Source of the DNA: Sandaracinaceae bacterium
GTDB lineage: Bacteria > Myxococcota_A > Polyangia > Polyangiales > JADJQN01
Direction of reading: 5' to 3'
DNA: 64,000 bases
Assembly: GCA_016712745.1 (NCBI GenBank)
Contig: JADJQN010000003.1
Span: 1,054,001-1,118,000, forward strand
A program made the translations under genes and the position numbers. Within the stretch, counting starts at the first letter, position 1, and each line of letters starts with the position of its first letter. The notes under the pieces were generated by a model. It ran no database searches. It was not told the origin of the DNA and was given only the letters and a program-made list of their open reading frames with translations. Shown here one piece after another: positions 52,830 through 60,655 of this stretch.

Positions 52830-54326
52830 ATGGCTTTCGCTCTCTACGACTCACTCACCGCGCAAAAACGACTCTTCACGACACAGACCCCCGGTCACGC
52901 GAAGCTCTACGTGTGCGGTATGACGGTTTACGACTACGCGCATGTGGGTCACGCGCGCTGCTACACGATCTACGACGTCCTTGTGCGCCATCTGCGGGAG
53001 AGCGGCATGAAGGTTACGTACGTCCGCAACATCACGGACGTAGAAGACAAGATCGTGGCGCGCGCCAAGAAGAACGGCGAGACCTCGCTCGCCTTGTCGC
53101 AGCGCTTCACGGCGATGTTCCACGAAGACATGGAGCGCTTGCACAACCTGCCCGCCGACATTGAGCCGCGCGTCAGCGAGCACATTCCGGATATTCAGGC
53201 CCTCGTTCAGCGATTGATCGACAAGGGCGCCGCGTACGAGTCAGCAGGCGACGTATATTTTCGTGTGAAGGCGTTTCCGGGCTACGGAAAACTCTCGCAC
53301 CGCAAGCTCGACAATCTCGAGTACGGCGCGAGCGGTCGCACCACGGATGACGAAGAGTCGCGCAAAGAGCATCCGGCAGACTTTGCGCTTTGGAAGAAGA
53401 GTGACGAGCCAAACGACTCGTGGCCTAGTGCCTTTGGGCGCGGTCGTCCCGGCTGGCATATCGAGTGCTCGGCGATGGCGATGAAGCATCTGGGCGAGAC
53501 CTTCGATCTGCATGCGGGAGGCTTGGACCTAGTCTTTCCGCATCATGAGAATGAAATCGCGCAGAGCGAAGCTGCCACCGGCAAGCCTTACGCGAACCAC
53601 TGGATGCACAACGGCTTCATCGAGACCAATAAAGAGAAGATGTCGAAGAGCCTCGGCAACTTTTTCACGGCCCGTGAAGTCTTCAACTATGTGGAGCCCG
53701 AAGCCGTTCGCTACTTCGTGATGTCCGTGCACTATCGCTCTCCGCTCAACTTCGATTGGACGCTTGACGCTGAGAACAAGGTTTCGGGATTTCCGCAGCT
53801 CGAAGATGCCGAGCGACGCGTTGAATACATCTACACGACGCGCGAGCGCTTGCTCGCCATTCCGAGCGAGCGTGTCGTCGACACAATCGGCAAGACGCCC
53901 GAAGCGATTCAGAAATTGAAGACGTCGCTGCAAAGCGCTCTCGACGATGATTTGAACATGCCGATCGCGCTCGGCGCCGTGTCCGACTTTTTGCGTGAAG
54001 TGAACGAGCTCGTCGATGGCGCGAGTCGCAAGAAGGGAAACGTGGCGGGGTCGGTGCTTGTCGCGGCCAAGGACGGATTTGCGACCATCGGTCGCCTTCT
54101 TGGGCTCGGCACCGAGGATCCATCGGCCCTTTTATTACGCATTCGCGCGCGTCGAATTAAGGCGCGTGGGTTCACCGAAGAAGCCGTCGAGGCCAAGATC
54201 CAAGAGCGAATCGCCGCGCGCAATAGCAAGGATTTTGCGCTCGCCGACGCCGTCCGCGCGGAGCTCTCAGCCATGGGCGTTGAGCTCATGGACAGCCCTA
54301 CAGGTACGACCTGGCGCATTCCGTGA
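52830..54326 (+). CDS. cysS: Cysteinyl-tRNA synthetase
   Basis: A 498-residue class I synthetase. Zinc-binding C29 lies in YVCGMTVYD and further ligands in HIECSAMAM and FPHHENEIAQSEA. The HIGH motif is HVGH (38-41) and KMSKS appears in KEKMSKSLGNF. The C-terminal anticodon-binding part has the family pattern KDFALADAVRAEL and MDSPTGTTWR. It charges tRNA-Cys. 67 bases separate it from the next gene. Confidence 0.98.
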   Translation: MAFALYDSLTAQKRLFTTQTPGHAKLYVCGMTVYDYAHVGHARCYTIYDVLVRHLRESGMKVTYVRNITDVEDKIVARAKKNGETSLALSQRFTAMFHEDMERLHNLPADIEPRVSEHIPDIQALVQRLIDKGAAYESAGDVYFRVKAFPGYGKLSHRKLDNLEYGASGRTTDDEESRKEHPADFALWKKSDEPNDSWPSAFGRGRPGWHIECSAMAMKHLGETFDLHAGGLDLVFPHHENEIAQSEAATGKPYANHWMHNGFIETNKEKMSKSLGNFFTAREVFNYVEPEAVRYFVMSVHYRSPLNFDWTLDAENKVSGFPQLEDAERRVEYIYTTRERLLAIPSERVVDTIGKTPEAIQKLKTSLQSALDDDLNMPIALGAVSDFLREVNELVDGASRKKGNVAGSVLVAAKDGFATIGRLLGLGTEDPSALLLRIRARRIKARGFTEEAVEAKIQERIAARNSKDFALADAVRAELSAMGVELMDSPTGTTWRIP

Positions 54327-54393
54327 AGGAATGTGCCCACCGAATAGGCACTAAGGCTTTTCCAAAGCTTGCTCGCCGTGCAAAACTGCCGAC

Positions 54394-56004
54394 GTGACCA
54401 CCGAGGCCCCGAAAGCGACCGCCGAGGGAACACTTGAGCGCACGCCCTTTGGTCACCTCCTGCTGTACACGCTCACGCATACGTTGAGCGGCACGATCGC
54501 GGTGTGGCCGGATAGTCGCGACGAAGGCACGCGACGCGAAGATCGCATTTTGGTGCGCGAAGGCTTTGTGGTCGCGGCTCGTTTAAGCGAGCAAGCATCG
54601 ACCATCGAACGTGGGCTATTGCCGCTCTTCATGCGCCTCGACGCGCCGTATGCGTTTTACGCAAACGTAGACCTTGTCGGAGCAGGTGAAGCCGTGCGCA
54701 CGGGCCGAGTCGATCCATACGCCTTGATTGCCGCGCATCTTCGCGGCCCGGCGCGCGAGGACGTGATCGATGCCGTTCTTTCCAAGGTGGCACGAGTGCA
54801 ATTGCGGTTGCGCGGTGACGTCGACCTGAACCGCTTTGCATTCCTCCCAGCCGAGCGGGCGTTCGTTGACGTTGTGCGGGCCTCGCCGACTACGGGAGAT
54901 GAGCTCTTGAAGGCGAGCGGCACGCCAGAGCGCGTCGCGCGCCGAGTCATTTATCTTTTGACGATTACAAAATCGCTGGAGCCTGTCGTAGCGCGCGCTG
55001 CGGCGGCTGCGGTAGGCGGAAACTCGATCGCGCCGGCTCCGATCTCAGGGGCCCCCGCGTCGGGCGTGAGGCCTTCCATGCCAGTGCCTACGCCGCCCTC
55101 CAATCGTCCGCGACGGCGCGAGTCACTTCGCCCGGTTCGCCCCCCGTCTCTGCCGTCGGTTCTTCCCAGCGAACACACCGAGCTGTGGAAGGAAATCTCA
55201 CGCCGGGCGCACGCGATTGATGATCAGAACTACTTCGAGATGCTGGGTCTACCCAAAGACGCGCTCGCTGACAAAGCGCGGGATGCCTACTTCGACATCA
55301 TTAAGCGCCTGCATCCGGACCGATTGCCCATCGAGCTCGCTCCGCTTCTGCCCTTTGCTCAACGCATTTTTCACCATCTGACCGAAGCGCACGAAACGCT
55401 GAGCGACGAAGAAAAGCGACTTCGATATATCTCCATCGTTCGTGACGGCGGCGGCACGCCAGCAACCGATCGGATCATGAGCAATATTCTCGAAGCGACC
55501 GTGGAGTTTCAAAAGGCCGAAGTGCTCATGCGGCGTCGCGACTTCGCTGGAGCAATCGAGTATCTGCGCAACGCCATCGATTTGAACGCGACGGAGGCCG
55601 ACTACCACGCGCTCTACGGTTGGGTGCTGTTTCAGCAGCACGCCGAAGCCGACGCACCGCTCGACGACATGCTCGCCGCAATCGATCGCGCACTGACAAT
55701 CGATGCGCAGAACGATCGTGCGCACTACTACCGCGGCATGGTTTTGCGGCGCATGGGTCGTGATAGCGAAGCTGTGGCGCACTTCGAGAAGGCGACGGCA
55801 ATCAATCCGAGGAACGTCGATGCGATGCGCGAAGTTCGTCTCGCTGCAATGCGCGGGATCACGCCGTCCAAAAGAGATCCGCGGGTCTCGAGCGATCCCC
55901 CGAAGGCCACCAGCAGCGGACGGCCGCGCAGCATGTCGCCGCGGCCCAAAGAGAAGGAGGAGGGGCTCTTCTCAAAGCTGCTGGGTAGTAAGAAGAAGCC
56001 CTAA
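54394..56004 (+). CDS. DUF4388-J-domain-TPR protein
   Basis: A 536-residue cytoplasmic protein starting at GTG 54394. The N-terminal DUF4388/PATAN-like domain (about 10-120: GTLERTPFGHLLLYTL, EDRILVREGFVVAARL) is followed by a DUF4388-associated helical part and a Pro/Arg linker (about 215-255). A J-domain (about 275-350: YFEMLGLPKD, RLHPDRLP with HPD at 307-309) precedes TPR repeats (about 375-480). J-domains stimulate Hsp70 ATPase. The combination is typical of myxobacteria and suggests a chaperone or signalling adaptor. It ends in a basic tail (KLLGSKKKP). Role unknown. Confidence 0.88.
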   Translation: MTTEAPKATAEGTLERTPFGHLLLYTLTHTLSGTIAVWPDSRDEGTRREDRILVREGFVVAARLSEQASTIERGLLPLFMRLDAPYAFYANVDLVGAGEAVRTGRVDPYALIAAHLRGPAREDVIDAVLSKVARVQLRLRGDVDLNRFAFLPAERAFVDVVRASPTTGDELLKASGTPERVARRVIYLLTITKSLEPVVARAAAAAVGGNSIAPAPISGAPASGVRPSMPVPTPPSNRPRRRESLRPVRPPSLPSVLPSEHTELWKEISRRAHAIDDQNYFEMLGLPKDALADKARDAYFDIIKRLHPDRLPIELAPLLPFAQRIFHHLTEAHETLSDEEKRLRYISIVRDGGGTPATDRIMSNILEATVEFQKAEVLMRRRDFAGAIEYLRNAIDLNATEADYHALYGWVLFQQHAEADAPLDDMLAAIDRALTIDAQNDRAHYYRGMVLRRMGRDSEAVAHFEKATAINPRNVDAMREVRLAAMRGITPSKRDPRVSSDPPKATSSGRPRSMSPRPKEKEEGLFSKLLGSKKKP

Positions 56005-56129
56005 ATCTCGCGTGGGCCCGTTGGCCGCCTATACACACGTGGCCGTACGTAGTGCTTGACGGCGCGCGCGCAGCCCTCCTACCGTCCGACGCTGCAATCC
56101 AGCTGCATTCCAACCGAGGAGAGATCTCG

Positions 56130-57410
56130 ATGTCCAGAACGATGCGCATTGTTGGCGTTGTATGCGCGGCAGCTGTCATCGTCCCAACAACGTTCCATGC
56201 CGACGCGCAAGAAACGGTGATCCCCACATATTGGGATGATGGCGCAACGAGCATTTACGTCGCCAACCAGCGCATCTCCGGATCAGACCCTGAGCGCTAC
56301 GCGTGGTCGCCAACCCTGCTCGGCCGTATTGGAGGCCGTCACCAACGCGGCGACGTCTTGATCATCTCCGTGAAGGAAGGACGCCGCGAGCTTGCATCGA
56401 AACGATGCGTGCCGGACTTCCGAGAGACGAGCGATCCGACGATGCCCGCTTCATTTCAGTGCCGCATGGACGACGTGCAGATCGACCACGCCGGCAACTT
56501 CCTGTTTGACCTTTCCTATGAAGACCAGAACGGCAACGCCACTCCCTTGCGAACCTTGCAAGTGCCGATCCTCGCATACAGTTACATGATCGATCGCTCG
56601 AGCCGCCGGCATACTGCGATGTACCTCGTCGCTCCAGACGACATGCTCGGTTCGTCAATCGCGTTTCTCGATGGTCGCCCCGCGCGATGGAACACCGCGT
56701 ACGCAAGCGAGAACGGCGAGGAAGTCGTCATGGAGTATCGCCAGAGCCGTCTCGTTTTCCGCTTCTGGTCGACGCGCCCAAATCTCTCGCTCGTGAACGA
56801 CACGCAAGTGCGCTGCACCGTCGACGGCGCTCCTCTCACCGTCGAGCGCGCGGGCTCTGCGCAACTGCGTCCGCAAACGAACTACTACGGGGACGATCGT
56901 CGCAGCGACGGTCAGAATGTCGCGGAGAATCGCTACGCGTACAACTTGTGGGAAGTGAGCACGGGGCTCTTCGTGGTCGAAAAGGGCGCGCGCTCCGCGG
57001 CACCGCCGGTGCGTCCGGGACAAGTCCGCGGCGGCCAACATGTTCCTACGCCTCCCGCCGACGTAACTGCTCATCCTGGCAACTGGTCGTGCACGGTACG
57101 CGCTGAAGGACACGAACTTCGCCGCTTTGATTTCGTCGTGACTGCGAACGGCTTAGCACCGCACGCGATTCAATCAGGGGACAATGCACTGCATCTTGGT
57201 GCCGACGAGTTTTTCGTGGACACGACCATACTGCCGGGCGCGTCTGACTTCGATCGCGGCTACGATCGAAACGCGGTACGCGCGTCTGGGTTTTGGGGAC
57301 GTACCTGGACAACGCAGCCTCCGATGCTGACCTCACTTGCCGCGTCGTTCGGCGACCCGCATCCCGCCGCAGTAGGTGGCGGCCGCAGTGGCGGTCGCGC
57401 GCGCCACTGA
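56130..57410 (+). CDS. Secreted protein of unknown function
   Basis: A 426-residue protein with signal peptide (cleavage near HADA-QE). GGAG lies 11 bases before ATG 56130; the upstream extension of the frame is not protein-like. The mature part is beta-rich (VLIISVKEGRRELASKRC, FLFDLSYEDQNG, RLVFRFWSTRP), with several Cys and a Pro/Gly-rich region near 300-315 and a Gly/Arg C-terminus. No domain recognised. Ends 3 bases before the convergent VOC gene stop. Confidence 0.72.
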   Translation: MSRTMRIVGVVCAAAVIVPTTFHADAQETVIPTYWDDGATSIYVANQRISGSDPERYAWSPTLLGRIGGRHQRGDVLIISVKEGRRELASKRCVPDFRETSDPTMPASFQCRMDDVQIDHAGNFLFDLSYEDQNGNATPLRTLQVPILAYSYMIDRSSRRHTAMYLVAPDDMLGSSIAFLDGRPARWNTAYASENGEEVVMEYRQSRLVFRFWSTRPNLSLVNDTQVRCTVDGAPLTVERAGSAQLRPQTNYYGDDRRSDGQNVAENRYAYNLWEVSTGLFVVEKGARSAAPPVRPGQVRGGQHVPTPPADVTAHPGNWSCTVRAEGHELRRFDFVVTANGLAPHAIQSGDNALHLGADEFFVDTTILPGASDFDRGYDRNAVRASGFWGRTWTTQPPMLTSLAASFGDPHPAAVGGGRSGGRARH

Positions 57411-57413
57411 GCG

Positions 57414-57863
57414 TTAGTCCGTGTTGGCTGGGCTGCGAAGGCGTTCACAAAACCACCAGCGATGGCCTTCGAGGTCGACCGTCTCGTAGGTGCGGTCGCT
57501 CCAATACTCTTCACCGTAGTCGTTGGTGGTGGGCTCGCTCACGATGATCGCGCCATGCGCGCGCGCCTGTGCACAGTGGGCCTCGACGTCGTCGACATAG
57601 ACCATGATCGACTGCGTGTTGCCACCAGCGATTTGCGATGGACTGCGACGATGATCGCCGCGCGCGGACTTTTGCGACGAACTGACCATCACAACGCCTT
57701 CGCCATAGCCGAGCTCGGAGTGTTCAACGCTGCCGTTGGGCCCGTCGACGACGATGCGGACGGTGAATCCAAACGCCTTACACAACCAATCGATTGCCTT
57801 ACGCGGGTCGACATAGAACACGGCAGATGAGATGCGTGGCCAGTTGGGAGGAGTGGGTTTCAT
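57414..57863 (-). CDS. VOC-family PhnB-like glyoxalase/bleomycin-resistance protein
   Basis: A 149-residue VOC protein with a pattern like PhnB relatives: PRISSAVFYVDPRKAIDWLCKAFGF, HSELGYGEGVVMV, SIMVYVDDVEAHCAQARAHG and ending YETVDLEGHRWWF. These proteins are often annotated as glyoxalases; activity is rarely known. The first metal His is absent from the first strand, as in many PhnB-like members. Upstream 294 bases before the next gene contain no gene. Confidence 0.85.
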   Translation of the reverse strand: MKPTPPNWPRISSAVFYVDPRKAIDWLCKAFGFTVRIVVDGPNGSVEHSELGYGEGVVMVSSSQKSARGDHRRSPSQIAGGNTQSIMVYVDDVEAHCAQARAHGAIIVSEPTTNDYGEEYWSDRTYETVDLEGHRWWFCERLRSPANTD

Positions 57864-58157
57864 GGTGTGAGAAAGTAGAGCACGAATATCGCCTCGGGCT
57901 CGGCTGGACGCGTGTCAATCGCTCCGGCCTAGCGCGATACGCCACGGGGAAATTGTCTACGCGTTGGGCTCAACCCCGCGCGTGCGAGAGCGTCTCAGCG
58001 TCGCGCGCAGCTGTGGCGAGAGAGCTCTCGGCTCAAAAGAAAATCCTTATGATTCTGCGCGGGGCCAACGGCACGCGCTATGCAGAACTCATCGGCAATG
58101 CCGGCGCCCCGCACTTTTACGGCACGCCGAACTTTACTATTACCAAGGAGGCTCATC

Positions 58158-58334
58158 ATGGCCGATCAAAAAACTGACCAGAATCAAGAGAAGCGCACCG
58201 CAGGCGAACAACAGCAGAAGCCCGTTGAACGCGACGGCAAGCAAGGCGGAATGGGCAAGGACCAGCGCCAGGGCGAGCGTCGTCCTGACCAGGCGGGCCA
58301 GAAGGCGCCAGGTTCGGATTACTCGAAGCGCTAG
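58158..58334 (+). CDS. 58-residue highly hydrophilic protein
   Basis: A small ORF with an ideal ribosome binding site (AAGGAGG, 6 bases before ATG 58158). The protein is almost entirely Gln/Lys/Arg/Asp/Glu/Gly with Pro and no hydrophobic segment (ADQKTDQNQEKRTAGEQQ), predicted intrinsically disordered. Such proteins resemble stress/desiccation hydrophilins. The frame is also open upstream to 58080, but the start above is supported by the SD. A hairpin terminator follows. Function unknown. Confidence 0.68.
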   Translation: MADQKTDQNQEKRTAGEQQQKPVERDGKQGGMGKDQRQGERRPDQAGQKAPGSDYSKR

Positions 58335-58363
58335 TTTCAACTAGCTTCGAAGCATGCGTTTAT

Positions 58364-58402
58364 GTCGGCTGAGCGCATCGCCACGGCGATGGTTCAGCCG
58401 AC
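58364..58402. terminator. Stem-loop between convergent genes
   Basis: GTCGGCTGA (58364-58372) pairs with TCAGCCGAC (58394-58402), with inner GCATCGCC/GGCGATG pairing, giving a long GC-rich stem. T-runs are poor (CTCTCTCT on +). A smaller hairpin (GCTAGTT/AACTAGC) lies just upstream. Probable terminator for the 58-residue gene and the convergent lipoprotein gene. Confidence 0.6.
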
Positions 58403-58412
58403 TCTCTCTAAC

Positions 58413-59276
58413 TCAGCGAACGGAGACGTCGAATACTCTTGTCGACGCGAGGCGCACGTACGCAACGTCGACACCTGCTGCATCGAACGGCTGCACGCGA
58501 ACGCGACGCACGACGAGACGCGCTTCGCTATCGGCGGACAACGCGGCCAGGTCCGCTGCGCTCACGCGAAACGCCCCGTCGTCGCGGGTAAGGCACGAGA
58601 GCGTTTGCCCTTCGGACATAAGCTCAAGCTCCATTTGGTCGCGCGGGTCGGCAGCTTCCCAGACAAAGTCCAAATCGCGGTCGCGCGCCAGCACGAGATC
58701 ATTCGCAAGGTTTGTTCCGTTGACCCGGACGTCGACCGGATCATAGGGCGCAGGCACTGCGACATCGAAACCTGGAAGCTCCGCGCTACCCTGCGCATGG
58801 AAGGCATACTCTTCGGAACCGAAAGGTACCGAGGCAACATCGGTATCGCCCGCGTAGAAAAATCCGGCTGCCACGCGTGCAAGCTCAGGAAAGGTGCGCG
58901 GAACAAGATGCGCTTCCGACTCGCCGACATGCACATCGATGGTGCCGATATCCAAAAGGTCCACCGTGGCGTCCGTCGCTGCCAAGCCTTCGATGTCGTC
59001 GCTCACAAGCGAACAACTCTCGAGCTCAGTTCCATGGGTGGCGCCAAGCAGGCGCGCAACCGCTTGCGTGTCGGTCCCGTGGTAGCGCGCGAACGCGGCG
59101 CCAAGCTCTGCCATCGGAGCGTCGTCGCCACCTTCGGCTACGCGCTCGACTTGAAGCAGACCTAGCGAGCCCGCGCGGTTGTCGATCGCATCCGCGCCGT
59201 CGCTGCCGGCAGACGTGCAGGCGCTCGCGCCGATAGACAGCGACGCAGCGATCGAGAGCCAAAGCGGAGTACGCAT
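58413..59276 (-). CDS. Lipoprotein, unknown
   Basis: A 287-residue lipoprotein: lipobox SAC (Cys about 20) followed by TSAGSDGADA. The mature protein is acidic and beta-rich with a possible Ig-like C-terminal part (DLDFVWEAADPRDQMELEL, VRVQPFDAAGVD). Only two further Cys (ESCSL, LSCLTRDD) may pair. No known family recognised. The upstream neighbour on the same strand is the PQQ-propeller gene, ending 71 bases before its start. Confidence 0.75.
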   Translation of the reverse strand: MRTPLWLSIAASLSIGASACTSAGSDGADAIDNRAGSLGLLQVERVAEGGDDAPMAELGAAFARYHGTDTQAVARLLGATHGTELESCSLVSDDIEGLAATDATVDLLDIGTIDVHVGESEAHLVPRTFPELARVAAGFFYAGDTDVASVPFGSEEYAFHAQGSAELPGFDVAVPAPYDPVDVRVNGTNLANDLVLARDRDLDFVWEAADPRDQMELELMSEGQTLSCLTRDDGAFRVSAADLAALSADSEARLVVRRVRVQPFDAAGVDVAYVRLASTRVFDVSVR

Positions 59277-59346
59277 GGGTCGTAGTATAGAAAGCCCGAC
59301 CTACAACAGCAAGACGGCATCCCGGCGCATCCCCGGGCTTATCGAA

Positions 59347-60597
59347 CTACCGAATCGCGTAGAGGAAGCGATCATCTGAGCCCACGTACAGTGTGCCGTC
59401 TGGCGCCAGCGCCGGGCTCGAATCGATATCCCCATCAGTTTCAAGCGCCCAACGTAGATGTCCGTCTGCGGAGAGGGAGTAAAGATAGTCGTCGTGGGCC
59501 CCGATATAGATGTGCCCCTCTTGGTCGATCAGGGGGCTTGAGGCGACGCCTACCTCGGCGGTGTCGACGATTGTTACGGGAAATGCCCAGCGCTCACGCC
59601 CACTCGAGGGGTCCAGCGCGACGACACGCGGGCGCGGTCCGAAGGTGCCAACGATCACCGTCCCGTCGCGAGCCATCGCGACGGAGTCGCGCACGTAGCC
59701 ACCGACGTCGGCCTCCCACTTCTTCTGTCCGTCGCGCGTGAGTGCATAGACGCGGTGATCGTCGGAGCCGAAATAGATTGTTCCGTCGTCGCCAAGCGCT
59801 GGCGTGGAGTCGACATCGCCATGCGCTGCAAAGGACCAACGCATTCGGCCATCGGGGGCGAGTGCATAGAGATGATCGTCTTGCGATCCCACGTAGATAT
59901 TGCCCTCGTCATCCACTGCTGGCGTTGTGTAGATCTTATTCTGCGCGCGAAAGCGCCACGCGACGGTTCCGTCAAGCGCGATGCACCACACGTCATGACC
60001 GGCCGCAAATAGCAGGTGCTGATCTGGCGTGAGCACCGAGCCGGTATCGGCATCGGAGCCAGCGTCGGTGGGCAAGCGCCAACGCAACTCGCCGCTCGGG
60101 TTGTAAGAGAAGAACACGTCGGCATCGGAGCCCACGTAGATATTTCCGTCGGGGCCGATGAGAGGCGTCGAATAGACCCGATCGCCAAGGTCAGCGCGCC
60201 ACTTCAATTGCCCCGAGGGCATGACGGCGTAGAGATAATGGTCGTGGGAGCCTACGTAGATGGTTCCATCCGCGCCAACGACGGGCTGACCGCTGATCGC
60301 GCCTTGTGTTTCGAACTTCCACTGAACGCGATCCGTTTCGGGTCCAACGAAGGGGCTTTGGCCGGTGTGGCGCGCGTTCATGCGAAACATCGTGGGCGGA
60401 CCTTCGGTGGGTGCGCGCAGGGGCGCCGTCGATGCGGGGGCTTGTGGAGCACGCTCGCGGGGCGTTCTCACGGGCGCACCTTCCGAAGCGACGGCGCGCG
60501 TGGCCACCTCTTGGCGATGGCGAAAGAGATAGATCAAGACGACCGCGACGATCGCCGCCGACCACATAAGCACCAACACAAGAGTCCGTCGATTCAT
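59347..60597 (-). CDS. Membrane-anchored PQQ-type beta-propeller
   Basis: A 416-residue protein with one N-terminal membrane helix (about 6-25), a Pro/Ala/Arg-rich linker, then seven or more WD/PQQ-like blades of about 38-42 residues with repeated DGTIYVGSxDxxLYAL and W-x-F strands. Each blade has Gly-Ser and an aromatic pair as in BamB or PQQ dehydrogenase propellers. No PQQ-enzyme catalytic Asp or Cys pair is seen, so it is probably a binding or scaffold protein in the periplasm. Divergent from the helicase gene (58 bases). Confidence 0.85.
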   Translation of the reverse strand: MNRRTLVLVLMWSAAIVAVVLIYLFRHRQEVATRAVASEGAPVRTPRERAPQAPASTAPLRAPTEGPPTMFRMNARHTGQSPFVGPETDRVQWKFETQGAISGQPVVGADGTIYVGSHDHYLYAVMPSGQLKWRADLGDRVYSTPLIGPDGNIYVGSDADVFFSYNPSGELRWRLPTDAGSDADTGSVLTPDQHLLFAAGHDVWCIALDGTVAWRFRAQNKIYTTPAVDDEGNIYVGSQDDHLYALAPDGRMRWSFAAHGDVDSTPALGDDGTIYFGSDDHRVYALTRDGQKKWEADVGGYVRDSVAMARDGTVIVGTFGPRPRVVALDPSSGRERWAFPVTIVDTAEVGVASSPLIDQEGHIYIGAHDDYLYSLSADGHLRWALETDGDIDSSPALAPDGTLYVGSDDRFLYAIR

Positions 60598-60655
60598 CGG
60601 GAGCCGCGCAGTCTAACACCCCCATGAACTGTGCAAAGTGCGCTACGTTCCTGCC

